A stretch of DNA of 64,000 bases from Thalassotalea_A litorea (lineage in GTDB: Bacteria; Pseudomonadota; Gammaproteobacteria; Enterobacterales; Alteromonadaceae). Numbering within the stretch: position 1 is the stretch's first letter; every line of letters begins with the position of its first letter. Of the stretch, positions 46,095-54,444 are shown in pieces. The stretch covers positions 1-64,000 of the forward strand of contig NZ_JBHZSG010000007.1 in the NCBI RefSeq assembly GCF_043642205.1, in the 5' to 3' direction. The notes under the pieces were generated by a model. It saw only the letters and a program-made list of their open reading frames with translations, ran no database searches and was not told the DNA's origin. A program made the position numbers and the translations under genes.

Positions 46095-47021
46095 TTACGG
46101 CGTGATAATTTCATCAATCAACAATTCACTGCTTCTGGCAATGGCAAATTCTTGTAGCGGACCAAAGTACCAGGCGGGATCCAGTGTCCGTTGATAGTGA
46201 ATTCGCAATGTCACTTTTGTTTTTGACGCGGTTATTGGCTCTAGGAAGATTTCGGTGCCATGCAAATTCAGATAGTTGGCAATGTAACTGTCGTTTTCAA
46301 TAATTCTGGTTCGAATGTAATTGTCTGAAACTTCAGCTAGCTGCAACAGCATAACACCCTCATGGGTATTGGTAACAAACCAACGGTGGTAACGGTAGTA
46401 AATGGTATGTATATCGCCCTGTTGAAGACTTTGAGCGTCTATTTTATAAGGCATTGGGAACAGAGAAAGTAACCAATGGCGAGGCTTATTGAGATCAATG
46501 GGCTGCTGCAATTGTTGATGAATCTCCCCGATAGAGGCTGATACCACTTTTGATTGTTCGACAGAATATTCACGCTCAAAACTTAATTGCGGAGCAACAC
46601 CTTCAAAGGCGCTGATTAGTATTAAAGCCGGAAGAATTTGCATGTATTGGGTGGATTGGTTTTTGCGGATTCGGTAACGGCGAATGGCGTCGATGATAAA
46701 AACTAACAGGATCACTGAAAAGTAAATCGGCATGAACATGACCACGCAGACAAAGCCCTCAAACAGGATGACAGAGCTGCCAAGCATGACGATGAGCGAG
46801 GTTATGGTGAGCCTCAGATAAGTGTATTTCCAATTTTCGGTTTCAGGTCGTTTAAGGAAAGTCAGGGCAATGGCAATAGCAAAAGGAATGCCGACATAGA
46901 GCAGTGCACTGTCGTCAAAATCGTATTCCATCAGCAAGCGGATGATTAAAGAACACAATCCGATAATAAGCATGATGATTAACTTATGGTTGTCCTTTAT
47001 GCGCTCTAGTATCTTTGCCAT
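46095..47021 (-). CDS. Membrane protein with SRPBCC-like C-terminal domain
   Basis: A 308-residue protein I do not recognise by name. About five membrane segments occupy residues 12-150 (LIIMLIIGLCSLIIRLLM; YVGIPFAIAIALTFL; LTITSLIVMLGSSVIL). Residues ~150-305 look soluble, with alternating strands (YKIDAQSLQQGDIHTIYYRY; GTEIFLEPITASKTKVTLRI) like the START/SRPBCC fold that binds hydrophobic ligands. Divergent from the ArsR-type regulator, with a palindrome between, and followed closely by the desaturase. A role in lipid sensing or membrane adjustment is conceivable. Confidence 0.7.
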   Translation of the reverse strand: MAKILERIKDNHKLIIMLIIGLCSLIIRLLMEYDFDDSALLYVGIPFAIAIALTFLKRPETENWKYTYLRLTITSLIVMLGSSVILFEGFVCVVMFMPIYFSVILLVFIIDAIRRYRIRKNQSTQYMQILPALILISAFEGVAPQLSFEREYSVEQSKVVSASIGEIHQQLQQPIDLNKPRHWLLSLFPMPYKIDAQSLQQGDIHTIYYRYHRWFVTNTHEGVMLLQLAEVSDNYIRTRIIENDSYIANYLNLHGTEIFLEPITASKTKVTLRIHYQRTLDPAWYFGPLQEFAIARSSELLIDEIITP

Positions 47022-47065
47022 GGCACAAATCCCTTAAATTGATTACTATGACGATAAGAGTAATT

Positions 47066-47090
47066 TAGTTAATTAACTATTTAGTTAAAT
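47066..47090. promoter_or_regulatory. Palindromic operator between ArsR-type gene and membrane gene
   Basis: TAGTTAATTAACTA (47066-47079) is a perfect 14-bp palindrome, directly followed by a second half site TTTAGTTAAAT (47080-47090). It sits 10 bp before the regulator start and 45 bp before the divergent membrane gene, so one repressor dimer could control both directions. Confidence 0.7.
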
Positions 47091-47100
47091 ATATAAATCA

Positions 47101-47430
47101 ATGAGCAATGTATTTCAAGCTTTATCATCGTCAGTAAGACGAAAAATTTTGGCGTATTTGTCAGAAGCCAGCTTAACGGCTGGAGAAATTGCTGAGCGAT
47201 TCGATATCAGCAAACCAGCATTGTCTAAGCATTTAACGATTTTGCTAAACGCCGGATTAATTACATCTGAAAAGAAGGGGCAATATGTTCACTATTCTTT
47301 AGTGAAGGAAAATTTGTTTGCATCAATGAATGACTTTTTAGTGGATTTTTGTTCGGAGGGAAAACCTTTGAAGGTTGAGAGTGCGGCTTTAGCCTCGAAG
47401 AAAAAGCAAAAATCGCAAAAATCAGAGTAA
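47101..47430 (+). CDS. ArsR-family transcriptional repressor
   Basis: A 109-residue winged-helix regulator. VFQALSSSVRRKILAYLSE opens the domain, AEIAERFDISKPALSKHLTI-type recognition helix follows, and KKGQYVHYSL is the wing. There is no metal-binding CxC pair in the recognition helix, so it is not an obvious arsenic or cadmium sensor; the layout is closer to SdpR-type autorepressors. The C-terminal 20 residues are Lys/Ser rich. Divergent from the membrane protein/desaturase pair across a palindrome. The EVE gene follows after 15 bp. Confidence 0.88.
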   Translation: MSNVFQALSSSVRRKILAYLSEASLTAGEIAERFDISKPALSKHLTILLNAGLITSEKKGQYVHYSLVKENLFASMNDFLVDFCSEGKPLKVESAALASKKKQKSQKSE

Positions 47431-47445
47431 TATTAGGAAATCGTT

Positions 47446-47916
47446 ATGAACTACTGGTTATTTAAAACCGAGCCTGATGAATTCAGTATTGATGATTTAG
47501 CTAAGGCTGGTCCTGAGGGTGAATGCTGGGAGGGTATCCGCAATTATCAGGCGCGAAATTTCATGCGAGATAAGGTACGTGTCGGCGACAAAGTCTTTAT
47601 TTATCACTCCAGTTGCAAAGATGTCGGCATTGCCGGCATTGGTGAAATCGTTAAAGCGGCGTTTCCGGATCCATTTCAGTTTAATCCCACCAGCAAGTAT
47701 TTTGATGAAAAATCTACTGAAGAAAAGCCTCGCTGGGTTGCGGTGCAGGTGGCCTTTATCGAAAAATTCGACAAGCTTATTCCGTTATCCTTGTTGAAAC
47801 AACAGCCGCCACTTGAAGATATGGTTTTGGTTAATCGCGGCCGGTTATCGATTCAACCCGTTGCAGAACAGCACTGGCAATTTATACTGGCACTTAAAGG
47901 GCAGCAGCAATCCTAA
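47446..47916 (+). CDS. EVE domain protein
   Basis: A 156-residue protein that is a single EVE domain, a PUA/YTH-like fold that may bind modified bases in RNA or DNA. NYWLFKTEPDEFSIDDL opens the domain; WEGIRNYQARNFMRD, VFIYHSSC and IAGIGEIVKAAFPD are the hallmark stretches. Single-domain members are widespread in proteobacteria with unproven function. Only 15 bp after the ArsR-type gene, so possibly cotranscribed by chance of spacing rather than function. Confidence 0.9.
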   Translation: MNYWLFKTEPDEFSIDDLAKAGPEGECWEGIRNYQARNFMRDKVRVGDKVFIYHSSCKDVGIAGIGEIVKAAFPDPFQFNPTSKYFDEKSTEEKPRWVAVQVAFIEKFDKLIPLSLLKQQPPLEDMVLVNRGRLSIQPVAEQHWQFILALKGQQQS

Positions 47917-47929
47917 TGCAGAGAGCAAG

Positions 47930-47956
47930 AAACAGGGATACTGTGGCTCCCTGTTT
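47930..47956. terminator. Hairpin between convergent EVE and pirin genes
   Basis: AAACAGGGA (47930-47938) and TCCCTGTTT (47948-47956) form a perfect 9-bp stem. The short terminal T run is within the arm. Probably ends one or both convergent transcripts. Confidence 0.6.
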
Positions 47957-47984
47957 AATGAACCTCATTTGTACTAGCCCATTG

Positions 47985-48689
47985 CTAGATTGCCGGTAAA
48001 TCGAACCAAAGGGCCTCGATGCTGCTGCTCGCTACAATATCGACAACGTCTTTAGCCTCGATCATAAATCCATCACCGGCAGTAAATGTTGTGCCGTTTG
48101 CAACCAGAGTGCCATTAACCAGATGCAAATAGCCGATTCGATTCGCATTATGCTCGCTTACCGTTAGCCGAATACCTTGGTTTGTTGTCAATTCCAATCG
48201 ATAAATGCTGGCATCCTGATTCATTGTTAATGACCCATCAATACCGTTGTTTGTGACTAATGGCGTCAATGGACCATTTTGTTCGATGCGCTTTTGCTCG
48301 TACCCAGGTTCAATACCAAAAACGTTAGGCTGTATCCAAATCTGTAAAAAATTTACCGCATTGGTATCGGAAGCATTGTATTCCGAATGCATAACACCAC
48401 GGCCTGCACTCATTCGCTGGATTTCACCGGCCGGAACGGTGTAGAGATTTCCGGCGCTATCTTTATGCTCCAGAGCACCGTCGATAACATAGGAAATAAT
48501 TTCCATATCGCGGTGACCATGGGTATCAAAACCACGCCCGGGTTGCACCACATCATCATTGATCACTCGCAGCACGGATACTCCCATGTGTTTAGGGTCG
48601 TAATAATGGCCAAAAGAAAAACTGTGTTTGCTGTTGAGCCAGCCCAAATTAGCGCCACCGCGATCGTTACTTTTGCGAATATATTTCAT
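47985..48689 (-). CDS. Pirin family protein (YhhW-like)
   Basis: A 234-residue bicupin. SNDRGGANLGWLNSKHSFSF and the metal motif GRGFDTHGHRDMEIISYVID, with SAGRGVMHSEYN, mark the pirin N-terminal cupin, where three histidines and a glutamate bind iron or another metal. Length equals E. coli YhhW, which has quercetinase activity in vitro. A TTCT-N7-AGAA motif lies 42 bp upstream and recurs in front of the next two genes, suggesting shared control by the LysR protein. Confidence 0.9.
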   Translation of the reverse strand: MKYIRKSNDRGGANLGWLNSKHSFSFGHYYDPKHMGVSVLRVINDDVVQPGRGFDTHGHRDMEIISYVIDGALEHKDSAGNLYTVPAGEIQRMSAGRGVMHSEYNASDTNAVNFLQIWIQPNVFGIEPGYEQKRIEQNGPLTPLVTNNGIDGSLTMNQDASIYRLELTTNQGIRLTVSEHNANRIGYLHLVNGTLVANGTTFTAGDGFMIEAKDVVDIVASSSIEALWFDLPAI

Positions 48690-48730
48690 TTTCCATCCCC
48701 TTCATTGAATTTGATGAATCCAGTGTAGGG

Positions 48731-48745
48731 TTCTTTAAAATAGAA
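48731..48745. promoter_or_regulatory. Candidate LysR site upstream of pirin gene
   Basis: TTCT-TTAAAAT-AGAA, a T-N11-A type dyad, 42 bp upstream of the pirin start. The same TTCT-N7-AGAA motif occurs at 49737-49751 in the lysR/azoR spacer. Confidence 0.5.
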
Positions 48746-48788
48746 TGATATTTGTATATTTTGATATAAACGTTCTTTTTATGCGAAT

Positions 48789-49700
48789 TTAACTGTTTGT
48801 TTTGGCGTCGCAGGTCGGCATCTGCATGGTTTGATATCTCAGCTCGCCGATAAATTGACGGGCCGCCGGGCCAAGTCGGTCGCCGTCGTTGAACATCAAA
48901 TATAATAATGCGTTGCGTTGTCCGCCCTGCTTTAGGGGTAATTGTCGTAATTCGCCGTTGTTTAATGGCTTCACAATTGCTGGAAATGGTAGCCATGCAA
49001 AGCCAAGGCCGGAGCGGATCATATCGATAGAGGTGCGCATATGGCTGACCGTCCAACGTTGGTTTGCCCCTAACCATCCGGCATCTTGTTGTGCGGAAAT
49101 GGCAGAATCACGAATGACGATCTGACGGTGATTTTTTAAGTCCTCAAACGTCAATGGACCTGAATGGCTATGGAGAGGATGGGACGGTGCGGCGACAGCG
49201 ACAAACTCAATCGGACAAAGCTCCTCGCTAAAGCCATCCTTTAGTGGATAAGGTGAAATCGCAATATCGACTTCGGAGTTTTTCAGTAATTCACTAGCGC
49301 CCGTTAATACCGACTCCTGTAGCTCAATACGTAACAATGGGTATTGCTTAGACGTTGCGTCCAGTACGTTATATAACAGCTTTTGCGGAAAAATTTCATC
49401 AACCGCAATCCGCAGACGGGTCTCTATGCCTTCACTCAGGCTTTGTGCTACGGCTTCTACCTTACCGGCTTCTTCGAGCAAATAATTTGCCCGGCGAAGC
49501 ATTAACTCGCCGGCATCGGTTAACAATGTTTTTCTGCCCTGGGTTTTTAAAAGTTTAACACCGAGAGATTGCTCGAGTTTATGAACCGCGTGGTGAATAC
49601 TGGACTGGCTTTTGTGAATAGCGCTGGCGGCCTGATTAAATCCACCATAATGGGCGACCGCCCAAAACATTCGCCATTGTTCGAGTGTGACCTTCAGCAT
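48789..49700 (-). CDS. LysR-family transcriptional regulator
   Basis: 303 residues. The N-terminal helix-turn-helix is AHYGGFNQAASAIHKSQSSI; the effector domain starts near RLRIAVDEIFPQ. The effector cannot be named. The gene is divergent from the azoreductase gene and upstream of the pirin gene on its own strand. The shared TTCT-N7-AGAA dyads suggest it controls itself, azoR and the pirin gene, perhaps in response to quinones or other electrophiles. Confidence 0.9.
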   Translation of the reverse strand: MLKVTLEQWRMFWAVAHYGGFNQAASAIHKSQSSIHHAVHKLEQSLGVKLLKTQGRKTLLTDAGELMLRRANYLLEEAGKVEAVAQSLSEGIETRLRIAVDEIFPQKLLYNVLDATSKQYPLLRIELQESVLTGASELLKNSEVDIAISPYPLKDGFSEELCPIEFVAVAAPSHPLHSHSGPLTFEDLKNHRQIVIRDSAISAQQDAGWLGANQRWTVSHMRTSIDMIRSGLGFAWLPFPAIVKPLNNGELRQLPLKQGGQRNALLYLMFNDGDRLGPAARQFIGELRYQTMQMPTCDAKTNS

Positions 49701-49736
49701 TGTTGACCTCAGATTGGTTTAAGCGTTTTAACTATA

Positions 49737-49751
49737 TTCTTTTTTATAGAA
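49737..49751. promoter_or_regulatory. Candidate LysR site in the lysR/azoR spacer
   Basis: TTCT-TTTTTAT-AGAA, 37 bp before the lysR start and 81 bp before azoR. It matches the dyad in front of the pirin gene in both half sites and spacing. Confidence 0.5.
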
Positions 49752-49831
49752 CGAAGAGTCCAGATTTATCTAATTTTAACTCTGATTTGTCGAATTATAA
49801 TGGCAATATCTCTTTAATGAATGGGTGAACC

Positions 49832-50437
49832 ATGAATAAAATATTACTAATTACATCATCACTTAATGCCGAACAGGGTAATTCTTCGCAGTTAGCGAGC
49901 CAGTTTGTTGGAGAGCTTTGTTCAGCTCATGAGGTCAAAAAGCTGGATCTCAATGCTTTGTCTTTACCGCATTTATCTGCTGATGAAATGCAGGCCTGGA
50001 TGACGCCAGAAGCTGAACGTACTGACAAACAAGTTCAGCTTGCCAACCTGTCAGATGGCCTGATAAAAGATATCAACGACCATGATCTGATTGTGATTGG
50101 TATGCCGATGTATAATTTTGGGGTTCCATCCGTCTTCAAAGCCTGGATTGATCGTATCGCCAGAGCTGGTGTGACATTTAAATACACCGAACAAGGCCCG
50201 GTAGGCCTAGTGAACAACAAAAAAATTATAGTTGTTGCCGCTCGTGGTGGTATGTATGCGGGTACAGCTAAAGATACCCAGACAACCTATCTGAAAGACT
50301 TTTTTGGATTTTTAGGTATCACGGATGTGGCGTTTATTTATGCCGAAGGTCTTGCCATGCCAGATAAAGACCAGCGATGGTCTGCGGCTAAACAAGACAT
50401 CCTGACGATGGCTGAAAAAGTTACCCTGGTGCATTAG
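49832..50437 (+). CDS. azoR: FMN-dependent NADH azoreductase
   Basis: A 201-residue flavodoxin-like enzyme (E. coli AzoR is also 201). ITSSLNAEQGNSSQLA is the FMN phosphate loop, MPMYNFGVPSVFKAWIDRI and ARGGMYAG are the flavin and dimer contact regions. It reduces quinones and azo compounds with two electrons from NADH, protecting against thiol stress. Divergent from the LysR gene, the usual arrangement for a regulated reductase. Confidence 0.94.
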   Translation: MNKILLITSSLNAEQGNSSQLASQFVGELCSAHEVKKLDLNALSLPHLSADEMQAWMTPEAERTDKQVQLANLSDGLIKDINDHDLIVIGMPMYNFGVPSVFKAWIDRIARAGVTFKYTEQGPVGLVNNKKIIVVAARGGMYAGTAKDTQTTYLKDFFGFLGITDVAFIYAEGLAMPDKDQRWSAAKQDILTMAEKVTLVH

Positions 50438-50464
50438 TCTCTAGATGCCCGGCTACAAGACTCG

Positions 50465-50491
50465 GCCTATGACTCAATATTCGTCATAGGC
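50465..50491. terminator. Hairpin between convergent genes
   Basis: GCCTATGAC (50465-50473) and GTCATAGGC (50483-50491) pair perfectly; atttaatt follows. Lies between the azoR stop and the stop of the opposing serine-hydrolase gene. Confidence 0.6.
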
Positions 50492-50506
50492 ATTTAATTG
50501 GCTGGA

Positions 50507-52273
50507 CTAATTGGGTGGACAGGCATCACTAATATTATTAAACACATCATTAAGGGTATTTAAAAAGCCAACACCGCCACCATCGGTTAATTGCGCAATG
50601 ATCACATCAGGTAGAATTATCGTTGTGTGGCCGCCATAGCCTGACATAACCGGGATCTGAGTTAAGTGGCCACAAGCACGCATCGCAGACACCGCACCAG
50701 CATGAAATCGCCAAAAACCATTATCGTAATGAAAATGCGTTAACTGGGCATAAAGACCGTGTTGAGAGCCGCTTAGTACTTCTTTGACCATTTCAGGGTC
50801 GAGAAGGTTGCCATTGATGGCGTCATCTCTTAAGTATTTGGCAAATCTGAGAACATCATTCAGGGTAACGGATAACCCATATCCGCCCCAGGCATCTTGA
50901 GTGTCACTGGTGCGCTGAATACCACGAGCGTAATGACTCAAACCAATCGCGTCAAAAATAGGCACAATAACATCGTCAAAGGCCTTAGCGTTTGAGCCAA
51001 GTTTCTTGTTGGCGAAGGTTGCAGCGGCATAGCCAACCAATTCCGTATCTGTGGTGTGATAAACATGATAGGTGCCCGGCGCGACTTGCTTAGGCCAACC
51101 GGTACAGGAAAATTCGGCTCTGGCACGTCGTGTTGTCGGATTAAAAAAACCAGTGACAATGGCTGCGCTGTCTTCATCCACGCCATAGTTTGCCGATGCG
51201 TAATTACCCGTTGCCATATCGAGCGCATGTTCCACAGTAACGCCATCCCAACGACTGTCATTGGCACACTCAGGGACCAAGTCTTTAATCAGCTCATGCT
51301 TAAACCCGGGATACCGATGCTCGAGAGCAGCAACAACCATAAAGGCATACATGGATTTGGTGAATGAATACACCCCAATGGTTTTATCCATGCAATATGG
51401 GTGCGTGCCATAACGAGTGGTACAGCCCTTTGTGTAGCTTGTACCATTGACTAAAATACCGTAACCATTCATATCGTCGGCATCCACGGCATCCACGGCA
51501 TCCACGGCATACCCGTAATTGCGCAGATCCACGCCAGGGAAGTCAATGGCTAAATCTGCCAGTGGTTTGGTTGGCAGCCAATGACTTTCTTCAGTGTTTC
51601 GATCATTGATCACCGTGGCAGCATGGGTAATAACATGTGGCGTATACGTTGCACTTAAATTGCCATAAAACTCAAAGCCATAAAAGATACAGGTTTCTGC
51701 CACGTTCTGGACATGCACCTTGGATATAGAGCCGTCATTTTTAAACAAAAACGTGGCAAGGCCATTGTGTTCACAGTTCGCGTTGTTTTGTTTCATGGTG
51801 TAGGGAAATGCTGCCCGGGAATAACCATTGTCGCCGGCTTCATCCCAAACTGCGCCTACACCGGCGCTAACCGACCAGGCACCTCTGCCGATAAAACCAT
51901 GCCCACGGTCAATTGGAATTAAACGATTGCCATCCTGAATAAACTCATAATTAAATAGTGGCCACATGGCATAATTAATTGGTAAATCGTCCGTTTTTCC
52001 ATAATTTAGGGAAAATTCAGGCGAGCCGCTAATCCGTAAACTCCCTGAAAAACGGTTTCTCGGTGGCAATGAATTTCTCTGAGCAAATGCTTCGGTGGAA
52101 AATGTTCGCGAGGTGTCGCCCATTAAATATTCAAAGGTAGCCTGTTGTCGATACGATCCCTGAGCACCCTGCTTATTCAAATCCGTTTGCGAGCAGGAAA
52201 ATACCAAGCTGGCCGTCAATATGAACAACATAGCTGTTAGCATTTTAATCGATATCAATGTTAATTCGCTCAT
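50507..52273 (-). CDS. Beta-lactamase-fold serine hydrolase lipoprotein
   Basis: 588 residues. A lipoprotein signal ends in LVFSC (Cys27). Residues ~55-230 have no domain I can name. Residues ~255-585 resemble the class C beta-lactamase/esterase (DUF-free serine hydrolase) fold: the nucleophile motif SFTK in GVYSFTKSMYAFMV, the YH-containing VYHTTDTELVGY region, and GYGGHTTIILPD near the end. The protein could be an esterase, peptidase or transacylase in the periplasm; I cannot choose. A 9-bp tandem repeat inserts VDAVDAVDA just before the catalytic domain. Monocistronic. Confidence 0.75.
   Translation of the reverse strand: MSELTLISIKMLTAMLFILTASLVFSCSQTDLNKQGAQGSYRQQATFEYLMGDTSRTFSTEAFAQRNSLPPRNRFSGSLRISGSPEFSLNYGKTDDLPINYAMWPLFNYEFIQDGNRLIPIDRGHGFIGRGAWSVSAGVGAVWDEAGDNGYSRAAFPYTMKQNNANCEHNGLATFLFKNDGSISKVHVQNVAETCIFYGFEFYGNLSATYTPHVITHAATVINDRNTEESHWLPTKPLADLAIDFPGVDLRNYGYAVDAVDAVDADDMNGYGILVNGTSYTKGCTTRYGTHPYCMDKTIGVYSFTKSMYAFMVVAALEHRYPGFKHELIKDLVPECANDSRWDGVTVEHALDMATGNYASANYGVDEDSAAIVTGFFNPTTRRARAEFSCTGWPKQVAPGTYHVYHTTDTELVGYAAATFANKKLGSNAKAFDDVIVPIFDAIGLSHYARGIQRTSDTQDAWGGYGLSVTLNDVLRFAKYLRDDAINGNLLDPEMVKEVLSGSQHGLYAQLTHFHYDNGFWRFHAGAVSAMRACGHLTQIPVMSGYGGHTTIILPDVIIAQLTDGGGVGFLNTLNDVFNNISDACPPN
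51480..51510. repeat. 9-bp in-frame tandem repeat
   Basis: Three exact copies of gcatccacg followed by a partial copy, inside the serine-hydrolase gene. On the coding strand they encode repeated Val-Asp-Ala. Being a multiple of three, gain or loss of units keeps the frame. Confidence 0.95.
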
Positions 52274-52440
52274 CCTATAAGTTACTTTATATACAATAGG
52301 TTAGTGATAGTTTTCGGCTAACCTTGTGCAGTGATCCCATATCAATGTTATTGGGCACAAGAATAGGGTAAATAAAGGAATGACAAAAGAGCCAGTTGGA
52401 AAATATTGTTAGTACCTCAGGGCAGGAACTATCATTGGCT

Positions 52441-52470
52441 CTGGTGGCCAGTGTTGACAAGTGCCACCAG
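52441..52470 (-). terminator. Hairpin after the DUF1294 gene
   Basis: CTGGTGGC (52441-52448) and GCCACCAG (52463-52470) form a perfect 8-bp stem with a 14-base loop, 18 bp past the DUF1294 stop. There is no T run, so assignment as terminator is tentative. Confidence 0.45.
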
Positions 52471-52487
52471 ATATTCCCGTTTCTTGA

Positions 52488-52850
52488 TTACAGAATGTTG
52501 TTATAGGGAGACAGATACCAGACAAAAATTGCCACATTAGCAATAACCGTTAACCAGTATACGACCCTAAATGACGGTTTTTTAGTTTTATGTCTTAAAA
52601 TCTGCTGGGCAAATGCTGCGCCCGGCCACCCACCTATGGTAGACAATAAGTGCAAAGAGCTTTCTTGCGTGCGTTTACCACCCCGCTCGGAAGAGTGCTT
52701 GTCCGTGGCATAGGCAAGGTAAGTGAATAGACTTACCCCTAAATACCCCAAAAATAACTCCCTGGGAATAAATCCCGGAACATAAGCCAGTATTAACATC
52801 ATCATGAATAAGCTGGCTGGAAACAGTCGAATTAACGGTCCTTGGCGCAT
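52488..52850 (-). CDS. DUF1294 family membrane protein
   Basis: 120 residues with three to four hydrophobic segments. The family signature is clear: YLAYATDKHSSERGGKRTQE, LHLLSTIGGWPGAAFAQQIL, RHKTKKPSF then a closing membrane helix. Some relatives carry an N-terminal cold-shock domain; this one does not. Function unknown. Confidence 0.85.
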   Translation of the reverse strand: MRQGPLIRLFPASLFMMMLILAYVPGFIPRELFLGYLGVSLFTYLAYATDKHSSERGGKRTQESSLHLLSTIGGWPGAAFAQQILRHKTKKPSFRVVYWLTVIANVAIFVWYLSPYNNIL

Positions 52851-52912
52851 ACGAAATACCTCTCCTGGAGTTCGAATGGATTGTTAATTGTCGAGTAGCA
52901 GTTGGGGGAAGT

Positions 52913-53146
52913 TTAGCTGGTTGCTGTGACTTGTTCTGACTCTGTATCTTCTTGAAATACCTGCCGATGCGCGCGGTTCATGATTTTATCGGCTTGCTGC
53001 TTAGTAAAAATACCCAATTCAATACCCGCCTGCATATAGCCTTCAAGTCGAAACTTTTGGCGGTCGGTATCCTTATTGAGTTTGGCTAATTCAAACATTT
53101 CCAGCAGTTGTTGATTGCAGGAGATAAGGTATCGATCTTTTTGCAT
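52913..53146 (-). CDS. Small hypothetical protein
   Basis: 77 residues, soluble and largely helical (QQLLEMFELAKLNKDTDRQK; GIFTKQQADKIMNRAHRQ). A ribosome site aagga lies 9-13 bases before the ATG. I do not recognise the family. The LEMFELAKLNKDTDRQKFRLEG stretch, in parts, looks evolved rather than random, and no competing frame is present. It sits 62 bp upstream of the DUF1294 gene on the same strand. Confidence 0.6.
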   Translation of the reverse strand: MQKDRYLISCNQQLLEMFELAKLNKDTDRQKFRLEGYMQAGIELGIFTKQQADKIMNRAHRQVFQEDTESEQVTATS

Positions 53147-53364
53147 GAACCGGCATTCCTTGAGATATTTTTTCTAACTTCCATTACAAGATAACGAAAA
53201 AAATCGACCTTGGGTAGTGTTAATATCATGTTATTTTCAAATTAAAATTCTGAAAATATATTGACATTTATTAATCGCTTACAAATGGTAATGTGCGACC
53301 GTCACTGCGAAATTTTCATTCTTGACTACACTAGGGAACACCATTGTTGAAGAGGTAGGGAAGG

Positions 53365-53991
53365 ATGATAAAATTTTATTATTATCCCATTTCAACGTAT
53401 TCCCAAAAGGTGCTGTTAGCCTTATATGAGAAACAGGTTCTTTTTGAACCGCATCTGGTTGATATTCATGATCAACGGCAATTATACGCATTTCGCCAGA
53501 TTTATCCTTTGGGGAAAGTTCCTCTTTTGCTAGGCGATAATCAGCATGTTATTTCAGAATCCAGCATCATTATTGAATATCTCGATAGCCATTTTGATTC
53601 AGGTACTCGGCTATTTCCTGACGTCAGTTCAGATGATATACGGCAGATGCGCTTTCTCGACAGGATAGCTGACCTTTATTTAAATAATTCAGTGGTTACC
53701 CTGATGTTTGCAAAAGACCGCCGGCAGGCAGAGCGTAATGAGGCAACACGTTGCTTAACCTTTTGTTACCAATATTTGAATAATCGTCTGGAAGGAAAAC
53801 CCTGGATCATGGGCGAAAATTTTACATTCGCTGACTGTGCGATTATTCCGCCTTTGCTTTATGCTGAGCGTCATATGCCATTCGTTGAATATGCCAATCT
53901 ATTGAATTATTTTCAACGCGCTCAAGAGCGACCTTCCTATCAGAAAGTGTTAGCAGATGCCTTGCCTTTGTTGACGTCGATGGGGGTGTAG
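53365..53991 (+). CDS. Glutathione S-transferase family protein
   Basis: 208 residues. The thioredoxin-like N-terminal domain (1-~80) has FYYYPISTYSQKVLLALYE with the likely catalytic Ser, the cis-proline in LGKVPLLL and the glutathione-binding ESSIIIEYLD. The C-terminal helical domain contains WIMGENFTFADCAIIPPLLY, the family's N-capping motif. Substrate unknown. A gagg-type ribosome site lies close upstream. Convergent with the holin-like gene 2 bp away. Confidence 0.9.
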   Translation: MIKFYYYPISTYSQKVLLALYEKQVLFEPHLVDIHDQRQLYAFRQIYPLGKVPLLLGDNQHVISESSIIIEYLDSHFDSGTRLFPDVSSDDIRQMRFLDRIADLYLNNSVVTLMFAKDRRQAERNEATRCLTFCYQYLNNRLEGKPWIMGENFTFADCAIIPPLLYAERHMPFVEYANLLNYFQRAQERPSYQKVLADALPLLTSMGV

Positions 53992-53993
53992 TG

Positions 53994-54437
53994 TTATTGA
54001 TGTTTTTTTCGGCGCCGGATGATATCTAACATCATGCTTACCAGAGTAATGAGACCCGTACCGGAGGACAGATTGCCGGGTGACATTAGATTTTTAACCT
54101 GCTGACCATCTGCCTGGATTTCCGCAATTGCCATTTCTCTGGCCTGTTCGAGAATCACCTGTTCTTTTGATGGTGGCTTGGAGCGTCCGAACCAAAGCAT
54201 CAACAAGGTTAAGGCCAAATTGACCGTGCCAAGCACAAATGCGGATTGCCATTGACCAATTTGCGTAGCCAGCAGCTGATAACAACCAATATTGATAAAC
54301 ACAAAGGTAATCAGGAATAGACAAAGTGCCAGCAAGATAAAAATCAAACGACTGATTAACTGGCTTACAGAAAGTTCCAACAATCCCGCTTGTGCTTTGT
54401 ACAATATTTTAAATTTAAGCATATGCGCATTCATCAT
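53994..54437 (-). CDS. Holin-like (DUF1469-type) inner-membrane protein
   Basis: 147 residues with two strong membrane helices (~30-55 and ~65-82), a charged middle (GRSKPPSKEQVILEQAREMA) and a basic C-terminus ending RRRKKH. This resembles the phage-holin superfamily III/DUF1469 proteins that sit next to YqjD/ElaB-like proteins. It forms a run with the next two genes, which are all small envelope proteins. Confidence 0.65.
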   Translation of the reverse strand: MMNAHMLKFKILYKAQAGLLELSVSQLISRLIFILLALCLFLITFVFINIGCYQLLATQIGQWQSAFVLGTVNLALTLLMLWFGRSKPPSKEQVILEQAREMAIAEIQADGQQVKNLMSPGNLSSGTGLITLVSMMLDIIRRRKKHQ

Positions 54438-54444
54438 GGCTGCT

